Part shown: positions 12,301 to 20,900 of the stretch, piece by piece
Numbering within the stretch: the first letter of the stretch is position 1
How the letters are laid out: each line of letters begins with the position of its first letter
Position numbers and translations under genes: made by a program
Source of the DNA: Cheilinus undulatus
Lineage: Eukaryota > Chordata > Actinopteri > Labriformes > Labridae
Reading direction: 5' to 3'
NCBI RefSeq assembly: GCF_018320785.1
Contig: NC_054877.1
Span: forward strand, 24,720,329 to 24,784,328
Length of the DNA: 64,000 nt
Notes under the pieces: generated by a model
Databases searched by the model: none
The model's input: the letters and a program-made list of their open reading frames with translations, nothing else
What the model was told of the DNA's origin: nothing

Positions 12301-15300
12301 CAGCCAAGATTGCACCCATATCCTGGACCCATTTTTTGTTTTCCGCTGCAAAATAGCACACATGCCAGAGCCAGCTGATGATGTTGGTCATCCTAAATAT
12401 CACTGTGAAGTTTGTTGACTAAACTATGACTAAAAATAGTCATAATTTAGTAAACTTTTTCCTTTTTTCCATGATGAACACTAGACAAAACCTAGGTAAA
12501 AATATGTATAGATAAATGGATCTTTGATGATTACAATTTTGATGAAAAGTAAGTTTAGTTTTAGTCAAGGAGACTAAAATGAGAGTAAAATATCAGTGCT
12601 GGACTGTTGGTCATCAAGATCCATGATATTTCTCTGCTGCGCATATAACCTGTAAAAATACAATCAGAGATTGGATAAAGGGCATTTAAGATATGCTAGA
12701 ATTTTCTCTATATTTTTTTACCTTTTCAGAAGGACGCTGTAAAATACAATAAGAAGAGACGCAGTTTAAGAAACATTTAATAACTTTTGAACCATGAATT
12801 GTAGCATCTTTCTGTTTCTTTCCTCTGGAAGCTGGCCATTGTGACACTCAAAACACTATCCATGACTTTAGAGGCTTTTCCAGAGAGCCTGGAACTTTGT
12901 GGACTTTCCTGGATCTACAAAGATTACATCCACACCAGTATATCTGACATTAAAGGACCTAAAACCAATAGCAGGCTGTTCCGTTGTCATGTCATGCTTT
13001 ATCAAAATGAACAACTCACATGGTGGAGATGGCCTGAATAGCTCATAATGGAAAGAGAGCAAGACAGACAGCCTGTGATATGGCCCTCTGTGCCACTGTA
13101 GACAGGAAATGCTTTGAGAAATGGCACGAATAGAGCCAATACAAGAAGCACACAGACTGTGAAACTATGTGAATATTTTCACTTCATATTTTCAACTCTA
13201 TGCAAAAACTTCTTATTCATTATTGTTTACCGTGTGTAATACATTAAAGTATTTTTGTTTTAATTCCTGTTTAGTTTATTCTTTGACTTTATAGTTCCAT
13301 AACATCTTTAAAATTCAAATGACATTACTGGAACATACATATCCTTAAAGCCCAGGCTGTCTTATGAAAGAAGATGTTTAAAGCGTCACTGTGCACCACA
13401 GGGTTGACGTTTTACAAGCTTTTTAAGACAATCTATCCAGACAAGGCATAATGGTTAAAAAATAGCTTAAGGCTCAAAGGGTTAAATAATTAAAGTATTG
13501 GTAGTGCATTGATAGGAATTTTTTTTTTTACATTTATATTAGTTTTATAGTATGGCTGATAATATTAGTTCAAAACCAAAAAGGTTTTGACTTAAAGCAA
13601 TACAGAAAATGTAAGAACCTTATTTTGATTAAAACTGGAGGAAAACTTTATAGAGTGAAGATGACTACAATGTGGCTAAAACCAAAAGACCTTTTTATCC
13701 CAAGACTAAAACTAAATTGAAAAAGCCGCCAATATTAATACTGCTCAATATCTGTTTTTCTTTTGAAATCATGTTTGATCAAGCCAGATTCTGTGAATTC
13801 ACCATTGTGAAATCGTTACTAACAGCATGTCCATGGTTTTGCGATTTGGCCAAATTGTCTAGTAGATGATAACTTGTTGAAACTGTTCTTACATCTGTGG
13901 TCTCCAGCCTTTTTAAAATAGGTTAAGATTTGATTTGTCTAGTCTGTAGTCAGCCTAAACCCACCACTGACGAGAGGAAGAAGGGTTCTCGGTAAAACCT
14001 CCACGGTTCAGTGTATTTCTTCCTGCTCTTACAGAAGCAGCAGTCCCAGATGCAAGAGGTGCTGAAACGGCTCAGCCAACAGCAGAGAGTACAGACCAAA
14101 GACACCCAGCCAACCCCGAGACCACAGCAGAGCAGTGAGTCTTCAGAGCACAGCCCGCTCAAGAAGCTCCAGGAGATGCTTTCCCTCAAAGATGCCAGGA
14201 TCAAAGAACTAGAGGAGGAAATGCAGCAGCTCCCTGTCAAGGTGATTAAAAAAATCACTGAAGCCTCATGACATGTAAACTCACTCAAGCTTGACATGAG
14301 ACGTTTCAGTCTACTTAAACCCTCCTCTGTCATTCACATGGACTGTATGTTCACAGCTGTTGCAGGAAGAGAGCGGTGACAGACAAACAAGCCTCAGGAC
14401 AGAAGTGTGCAGTTATGGATTTCACCCTGAAGAGGGAGACATTATCAAAAGAATGGGAGCTATAGGGTATGTGTGCTGATGGTTTTAATGTTGAATGATA
14501 GATGGAGTTTGAATGCTATTTGATTACTTATGAAAAATTATTTACTGACATTTATTAAGACTGTTGATCTTGTGTAAATAAATCAGCTGTGATAACTGCT
14601 AATTTTGTCTGGCAGCCTCGCAGTTTTTAAGTTGTTTGCTGCTCCACAGCTTTGAGAGTGCATTCTGTTAGGATCTCTGCTAATATGACAGACTTTTTCC
14701 CCAGATCTGTATAGATTTGGTCATAAACTAGTGATTCCTTCTGTGGGAAGCAGAATAGAAATCAAGTAATTGAAAAAGATGCTTTATATAAAGGTTTTTT
14801 TTTCCCACAGTTACGTCTGTTACATAACCTTTGATGTGTTATAAATTGATGTCTAAAATTATACTAAATTCCATATCCTTTGCGCTTAAGGCTACAAGCT
14901 TCTTAAAACATCAAGTTTTTGGCTGATGTAAGGGCATTGATTACTCATTGTCAGGAGTATTTAGCCCGGAGAAGGACAGATTGCTTAACAACCTATACAC
15001 AAAGATCTATTTTTATCCATTTTAGGTCTCTAGATGTCACATGCTCACAAGATTCCGTATAGTTTTCTTACATTTACATTAAAAACCGGCAGACAGTCTT
15101 TGAAAGCAATGCAGAATTATCTGACAGCTCAAAATGTCAGATATTTATTTTGAATAAAGGCCCATTCTAAAAAAAAAAGTTTTCCATCAAAGTTTTCAGG
15201 CTGTCATGTGAATGAAAATCTATAAACTATTTGGCCAAATTGTTAGTGAAGTACCAGTTTATTTTGTTAAGGCAAAGCAACGTTTCCTTCAATTACAGTC

Positions 15301-18300
15301 ACAAAAGCTGAAGTGGATTATGTCCTCAAGAAGGATTGAATTCAGCTGATAAGTTCATATTAAATTGCTGTTGCCCCCTTTAAGTAGCCCCTTGGATTTT
15401 GAATGTCCATCACTTGTGCAGTTTAGCCTTCATTATTCTCTGACACAAACTAAACTTACTTTTCGACAGTTTTAGCACCAAATGTGTAGTATTTAGTGAA
15501 TAGTCAGTTGTTTTTACTCCAAAAGTGTTTTTATTAAACTCTAAAAGATTATGCTTTCCATAATGAACAAAATAAAAACAACTCTAAAGCAATTGTACTC
15601 AATACAGAGTAATAAAGAACCGAGCTGTCAGAACTTTTTTTACTCTGTTAAAGAGTTGTACTTAATCCTTTCAGCGCTGTATTCCATACTATATAGAGTA
15701 GTTTTTTCTACTCATTATAGAACAATTTCTTCTCCATAAACAAATTGGTAACACTTTATGTAGAGCTCTATCTATCTCTAAATGGATGTATGCCCCTCCA
15801 TTTATAAAAAAAACTACATTTTTCTCTAAATGGATAACTCTGCTGCTTTTCCACCTATAAATGGAGGGACAACAAAAAAATGTTGTTTTTTTTTGCCTAA
15901 GCATCAGACTTGGTGTTCCACTAAAGAAACAATTGTGATGAACACATGACAAGGATCAAGGAGCAGAGTACGAGAAGAGGTAGTCAGGTTAAAGGAGTTT
16001 ATTTCACAACAACAATAGTGTAAGCAATGGTGAGTGTACTGGCTGATGGTTGACGGAAGCCCTGCAAAGAGGTGGAGGCACTGCAAAAAAAGAACATAAT
16101 AGAGTTAGACAAGGCAAAAAAAACTCACCGAAAAATCTCTGGATTCAAAGGTTGAAGAGGAGCCAGTTCACCTGACTAGAAGCAATAGTACACACAGGTG
16201 TCTAAGGCTACGTTCACACTCCAGCCCTTAATGCTCAATTCTGGTCTTTTTTCAGATCTGATTGTTTTGTTTGCCTGATCACATTGCAGTCAACTTAAAA
16301 AAAGATCAGATATGTGTCTGATTTAGAACCACATACAAAAGTGACCTGAATCTGATTCGAAAAGGTCAGATTCAATGCGACTTGCGCTGTTCACACTGTC
16401 AGAAAAAAAATCAGATATGAATCATATGTGAGCAAAAAAAAATCAGATTCAGGTCACTTTTAAGTGCAATGTGAATGTAGCCTAACAGTTCATCACGAGG
16501 TGAGGAGGTCTTGATTGTCAATTAGCTGCAGCTGGGACTGTCCGTGAGTGATGGCAGCTGAATTAAAACATAAGAAGAGGGTGTGGTTAAAGTTTTACTC
16601 CAGCACAATCTCATCAGTGCTGGTAATAAATACACCCAAAAAATAAGAGTAAATAGTACTATTTTTGAGTAAGATACTTGTAACTGGAAAAATTACTCCC
16701 CAGATTTTCCTGTGTTTACTGTAATATGGTACACTTAAATGCAGTACACTGAACTTAATCACAGTAGGCACTGCTGCTGTTTTGCACTAACAGGAAGTGA
16801 CATTGGTGTAACTACCTCTGTCTTCTTCTTTTACCTTTTTTTTTATAACAACAGACATCTAACAGACATTGGACGATTATCTTAATTCAGACAGCTATTT
16901 TCACTTAGTGTTGAATTCATATCACTTGTATTTCATACTTACATTCAACTCAATAAAACACAATTACCAGTGTCTATTAAAAGTATTTACCCCTTGGATG
17001 TTTTACCCTTGTATTGGTTTTGTAAATCAATCAAATCAATAAATCATTATAAACAATGGTCAATATAATATGGCTTTTTTGACAAAAAACACCCTCTTTA
17101 ATGTCAAAAGGAAAACAGATTTTTACAAAATATTGTCCATTAAATAAAATATGCTAGTAATCTCACAACTACTAGTGAAATGGGGATCATCAGAGTGCAG
17201 TGAATGTGTGTATGGTGACTGTAGTGTAAAATTAACCTGACATGCCAGAAAGACTGTTTCATATATCCATTGCATGTATATTTCACAATTATTTTGAAAG
17301 CTTGCTATCAAGACATTTGGGAAGGACAGGACTGTTAAAATATTCTTGGAAGTTGATTGGATGAACATTCTGATGAATCCACCAGCTTTGCAAGGTTAGA
17401 ATAAAGACACCTTTGTTTGGAAGTTCTAGTCACTGGTTAATCAATATTCCTGGCTACCATTACACCATGAAGACAAAAGAACACTGCAAGCAACTCAGAG
17501 AAAAGGTTATGAAAAGTAAAAGTCAGGTGACGGATACAAAAGATTTCCAAGGCACTGAACATTCCCTGGAGTTCAGTTAAATCCATCATGAAGAAATGGA
17601 AGGAATATGGCACGTGTAAATCTGCCTGGATCAGACCGTCCTCACAAACTGACAAACTGAGTGCAAGGAGACCAGTAAGACAGGGTACCAAGATACCTAT
17701 GACTACTTTAAAAGAACTACTGTTGACTGGATTCTTCACCAGTGAAACCTTTATGGAAGAGAGAAAACCATTTTTGAAGAAAACTCAGATCCTGACCGGA
17801 GTTTGCCAAAAGGCATGTGTGACTGCATGGTCAAGTGGAAGAAAGGTCTTAAGTCTGATGAGACCAAAATGGTGCTTTTTGGCCATCAGACAAGACTCTA
17901 TGCTTGCCAGACACCAAACACTGCACATCACCAAAAACACACCATCCCCACTGTGAAGCACGGTGGTGGTAGCATCATGCTGTGCATTTTGGACAAGGAT
18001 TTATTTTTCAGCAATACAATGACCAGGTGCATAAAGTGAAGGCCACACAGAAATAGTTTAAAGACAGCAAGGTTAACGTTCTGGAGTAGCTGAGTCAAAG
18101 CCCAGACCTCAATCCAGTAGAGAATTTGTGGCTGAACTTGAAAAGGGCTGTTCATGCCCAATCCTTGTGCAACCTAGCAGAGCTTGAGCAGTTTTGAAAG
18201 AATAATGGAGCAACACTGCAGTGTCCAAATGTGCAAGCCTGACTGATCAAATGCCTTTTATAGACACTGTACAGCTAATCAGTGGTGGATGGGGGCATAA

Positions 18301-18653
18301 TTGAGACTAGGGGTCTTTTTACTGAGTGTTTATCCTTTCAGTAGGGTACAAGTTTGTTCTGTTTATTTCAAATTTTACATACAGGCAAGTGTTTTTGAGG
18401 TTTGGGATTTTTTGTATAGAGGTCTGAAAATCAGATCTTTGTTTCTTTTTCCCTCTGAAGCTTTATATATTTTGTCCCCATCAACGGAAATGTCATTATT
18501 CCACCTGATGACTAACTGTGAGACTTTGTCTCCCGCAGGGACACAGAGATGAAAAAGATACTATTGGAGGCAGAACAGAAGAATCCTCCAGTGCCCCCCA
18601 GGATACAAATCCTGGAGCAACAACTGGAGAGCACAAGACTAGATCCAAAGTGA
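9126..18653 (+). CDS. ccdc13: Coiled-coil domain-containing protein 13 (11 coding exons)
   Basis: Exons: 9126-9307, 9417-9565, 9652-9794, 9913-9996, 10111-10224, 10829-10933, 11038-11208, 11285-11461, 14035-14241, 14357-14466, 18539-18653. All borders are GT-AG and all phases fit, giving 518 codons before TGA. The protein is hydrophilic, Lys/Glu/Gln/Leu-rich and almost continuously coiled coil. The conserved block [20 protein letters not shown] followed by [13 protein letters not shown] in exons 6-7 is characteristic of CCDC13. In mammals CCDC13 is a centriolar-satellite protein needed for ciliogenesis and genome stability, and it sits beside HIGD1A, as here. Human CCDC13 is about 715 residues, so roughly 200 C-terminal residues are missing or lie in unrecognised exons. 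The TGA overlaps a donor-like sequence (AAA|GTGAGG). An AATAAA 215 bases downstream supports a transcript end here. Confidence 0.88.
9417..9565 (+). CDS. ccdc13: ccdc13 coding exon 2
   Basis: The acceptor is TTTCAG and the donor is GTACAT at 9566. The exon encodes heptad-like sequence ([20 protein letters not shown]). Confidence 0.88.
9652..9794 (+). CDS. ccdc13: ccdc13 coding exon 3
   Basis: The acceptor TTGTAG ends at 9651 and the donor is GTTATG at 9795. The reading frame continues from exon 2 in phase 1 and ends in phase 0 with DLEKE. Confidence 0.85.
9913..9996 (+). CDS. ccdc13: ccdc13 coding exon 4
   Basis: The acceptor is TTCTACAG and the donor is GTAATT. The exon is 28 codons, Ser/Thr/Lys-rich and linker-like, with symmetric phase 0, so skipping it would keep the frame. 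Confidence 0.82.
10111..10224 (+). CDS. ccdc13: ccdc13 coding exon 5
   Basis: The acceptor is AAAAGCAG and the donor is GTATTT. The exon is 38 codons of coiled coil ([20 protein letters not shown]). Confidence 0.87.
10398..10671. mobile_element. MITE with AGGCTATGTTCACACT ends, copy 1
   Basis: It starts AGGCTATGTTCACACTCCAG and ends GTGTGAACGTAGCCT, a terminal inverted repeat. The interior is rich in 'cagat...gattc' (AATCTGA) motifs. It matches 16205-16483 along its length and lies in a ccdc13 intron. It is probably a non-autonomous DNA element, but no convincing target duplication could be read. Confidence 0.65.
10829..10933 (+). CDS. ccdc13: ccdc13 coding exon 6
   Basis: The acceptor is GACTGCAG and the donor is GTAAGT. 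It carries the most diagnostic CCDC13 block, [18 protein letters not shown] and [13 protein letters not shown]. Confidence 0.92.
11038..11208 (+). CDS. ccdc13: ccdc13 coding exon 7
   Basis: The acceptor is GCAACAG and the donor is GTGTGT. The exon is 57 codons and includes [19 protein letters not shown], a conserved helical segment. Confidence 0.9.
11285..11461 (+). CDS. ccdc13: ccdc13 coding exon 8
   Basis: The acceptor is TTGTGCAG and the donor is GTAAGA. The exon is 59 codons of coiled coil ending [13 protein letters not shown]. Confidence 0.9.
11462..14034. other. ccdc13 intron 8
   Basis: Apart from the repeat at 12720-13485 and a short GACTAAAA-rich stretch at 12410-12590, I see no feature. 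Open frames of 62-66 codons here have no splice or homology support. Confidence 0.5.
12720..13485 (+). repeat. Interspersed repeat ending in CAAAGGGTTAA, copy 1
   Basis: 'aacttttgaaccat...gctggccattgtgacact...ccatgactttagaggcttttccag...atccacaccagt' aligns in order with 24240-24791. The right end 'ggctcaaagggttaa' matches the other copy's 'ggatcagagggttaa'. The TTAACCCT-type end suggests a DNA element of unknown class. Confidence 0.6.
14035..14241 (+). CDS. ccdc13: ccdc13 coding exon 9
   Basis: The acceptor is CTCTTACAG and the donor is GTGATT. The exon is 69 codons: a Gln-rich helix, a Pro/Ser linker, then [17 protein letters not shown] minus-strand open frame across it is only a shadow. 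Confidence 0.88.
14357..14466 (+). CDS. ccdc13: ccdc13 coding exon 10
   Basis: The acceptor is GTTCACAG and the donor is GTATGT at 14467. It ends in phase 2 and joins the exon at 18539 without a frame break. Confidence 0.8.
16205..16483. mobile_element. MITE with AGGCTACGTTCACACT ends, copy 2
   Basis: This is a second copy of the element at 10398-10671, in the same orientation and in the next-to-last ccdc13 intron. The ends are AGGCTACGTTCACACT and ATGTGAATGTAGCCT. Confidence 0.65.
16965..18271 (+). mobile_element. Tc1-like element with both TIRs, decayed
   Basis: The left end is TA plus a CAGTGTCTATTAAAAG-like repeat. The right end reads ATAGACACTGTA, its inverse. The interior has a broken transposase with 'gatgagaccaaaatggtgctttttgg' and 'gtgaagcacggtggtggtagcatcatgctgtg', i.e. 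the D-E-T-K and GGGSIMxW blocks. The 3' part 'agcccagacctcaatccagtagagaa' carries the SPDLNPxE-type motif. Multiple frameshifts make it inactive. A different repeat is nested at about 17232-17400. A related, internally deleted copy is at 27236-27955. Confidence 0.8.
17232..17400 (+). repeat. Nested copy of the ACATGCCAGA repeat family
   Basis: 'aacctgacatgccaga...gtttcatatatccat...gattggatgaacattctg...ctttgcaaggtta' occurs in the same order at 47456-47935 and partly at 63260-63360. It sits inside the Tc1-like element, so it either inserted later or was carried along. Confidence 0.55.
18539..18653 (+). CDS. ccdc13: ccdc13 last recognised coding exon
   Basis: The acceptor TCTCCCGCAG ends at 18538. 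The frame is coherent ([20 protein letters not shown], then [14 protein letters not shown]) up to TGA at 18651. The stop sits inside AAAGTGAGG. If that is used as a donor, the exon ends at 18648 and the protein continues. Confidence 0.7.
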
Positions 18654-18867
18654 GGGCTATGAAGGCAGCAAGGTTAGAACTTTACACTGATGCTATATAA
18701 CAGCCTTATGTAAGTAGTAACATGTCATTAAGAAGCTTTCACATATGATGTTTTCACCTGTCTGTCTTTTCTGTGGCAGTCAGTATTTGTTTCCATCAGG
18801 AGTAGTGTCTCTCATCCATGGGTGGCAGGATTTTCTCAGCAGCACTAACCGTCCAGAGAAAAAACTG

Positions 18868-18873
18868 AATAAA
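18868..18873 (+). terminator. Candidate ccdc13 polyadenylation signal AATAAA
   Basis: AATAAA lies 215 bases after the TGA of the last recognised ccdc13 exon. This is a reasonable 3'UTR length and supports a transcript ending here. Confidence 0.45.
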
Positions 18874-19794
18874 CTATATATATAGTTAATAACTGAATTC
18901 CCATCTTTGCATTGCTGAGATTATTTTCATCAAAGAGGAGGATTTCCATGTTTTTCCAATTCACCATAACAGTCGACCATGTCAGTGGTCACTGCCTGCA
19001 GACAGAGCTTATTATGATGTCTGGCCTGCACGGAGATGCTCATGCTCTTCTATGATGTCTCCTGGCTGGTCGTTCAGCTGGAGGAAACAGAGGTGCCAAG
19101 GGCACAGCTAAAGATCGCCATCCACCGTGACCTCGGGCTCAGCTGTGACGTGATGAGACAAGTCAAGCGTGTTCTTTTTTTTTTTTTCTTGCAAGCTCTG
19201 TGGCAGCCTAGACAAGACACTAAGCAGGGAAAACGGGCTGGTTCCTGCTCAGTCTCACGTCCAGCTGAGCCCTACCTTCTCCTGTCACAGTGACACACAG
19301 CAGGCCACAGGAAACAAGCTCCCCTTTTCTGCCACTTGGACATCATATAGATCCTCTCAAAGGGAGGTTTTGATGGTTCTTTTGTGCCTTTGCTGACCTC
19401 AGTTAACCACTTGAGTGCCTGTAATAGCAGCAGTTTCCAGCTTCACCCTGATGACATCAGACAGGAACTCCCACTGATTACATAGATGTTTGACACTGAT
19501 CGGCTGCTCTTCCTACGCTGTCTTAAAAATGCCACTGTCACATTTTATCAATCCTGTGGATGCCTTTTCTGCCGCTGGGAACCTTACCTTAATATATGGC
19601 AGCAAGGCTTACCATCAGGGGGGATTAAGGGGCGAGCTTTCTGGGGCTCAGCCAAATGGAGGGCCATAGACGCCAGCAAAATTCTGAGAGACTGTAAAGT
19701 TGATCTTTGATAGCCATATTTTATATTTAATATGAACAATAACCACCCAACCTACCAAAAAATAAATGTTATTAATTTATTGCTGTTGTACAAT

Positions 19795-20900
19795 AAAGCC
19801 TTTTTCTCTGGACAGAATCACACTTTTTGGTTATGTTTACAATGTGGATGGATCATTAACTAAACCATTTGGAAAGAAATGTCAGACTTGATAAGCCATG
19901 ATGTGCACAAACATAAGGAATAAGGTAGAAAGAACAGAAATAACTTTAAGGGAAAAGTAATTAAATAATTGTGAAAGAGGTGAAAAGGGTGACAGATTGG
20001 AAAAATTGGGTTGAAAGTGGCAATAATGGGTAAAAAGAAGCAAAAGTGTGATAAATGTGGCAGAATGAGGTTAGGAAAAGCACAAAAAGGGGTCAAAATG
20101 GTGAAAAACGGATAAAAAGTGGTACAAATTGGATAAATAGGCATAAGATAAATCAAAATTTGTTTAAAAGTGGCAAAGGGGCTGGTTTAAGTGGTGAGAA
20201 GGGGTAAAGAAGGGCATAAAAAGGTAAATAAAAAAACCTGTGAAAAGCAGTTTCAAAAGTGGCAAAAATTGGTTAAAAATCCCTTTTCTTGAAACAGAAT
20301 GGCCTTATTTGGTAATGATAACAATGTGGATAGGCACATTAACTAAACCTAATTGGTAAGCTGTGATGCGCACAAACATAAGGATGTTTTAACATACAGT
20401 AAGAGAAACCGATACAACTTTAAGGGAATAATAATTAAGCAATTACAAAAACTGGTGAAAATTGGAAAGAAAAATGGTGGAGAGGTTAAAAGAGGTGAAA
20501 TTGTTAAAAAATGGCAAAAATAGGGGAAGAGATGCAAAATGGGTTAGAGAGGCAAGAGATGGCAAAAATAGGATAAAAGCAGCAAATAAGATGAAGAAAT
20601 AACTACATAAAGCTGTATGCGGTTCAAGTTGCAAAAATATGAGTTAAAAGTGTACAAAAATGGGCTAAAAGTGGAAAGTGTGGCACAAGTGAGCAAGAGC
20701 AGTGGTGAAAAGCGGTTAAAAAGTGACCAAAAATGCTTAAAGAAGCGAAAATGGGCTGAAAAGTGGTAAAAATGGGTTAAAAGTGGCAAAGAAGTGGCAA
20801 AAATGAGTGGAAACATTGGTGAAAAGAGCAGTGACAACATTGTTAAATAGTGGCATGAATGAATAATTTCAACTTCAGAACCCAATGATAGCTTCACATA
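19795..20900. repeat. Degenerate AAAAGTGGCAAAAATGGGTT minisatellite field with ~485-bp duplication
   Basis: The stretch is made of drifting units around AAAAGTGG(C)AAAAATGGGTT, about 20 bp each. A larger direct duplication is visible: 'gacagaatcacactttttgg...aacaatgtgga...gatgtgcacaaacataagga' at about 19815-19920 recurs at about 20293-20395. Minus-strand open frames of up to 117 codons rich in Phe/Ser/Leu/Pro are artefacts of the purine-rich plus strand. The same unit type recurs at 35.2-35.56 kb. Confidence 0.7.

Larger units (their letters stand above)
14467..18538. other. ccdc13 intron 10
   Basis: This 4-kb intron holds the second AGGCTACG MITE and a full-length Tc1-like element. A stretch at 15.5-15.9 kb is rich in ACTCT/AGAGT motifs. 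No coding exon is recognised. Confidence 0.5.

Noticed and set aside
13950-14333. 127-codon minus-strand frame
   Set aside because: It is the shadow of ccdc13 exon 9, which has good splice sites and coiled-coil sequence on the plus strand.
19860-20897. Several minus-strand frames (up to 117 codons) with repeating Phe-Leu-Pro motifs
   Set aside because: They arise from the degenerate purine-rich minisatellite on the plus strand and show no conserved domain.
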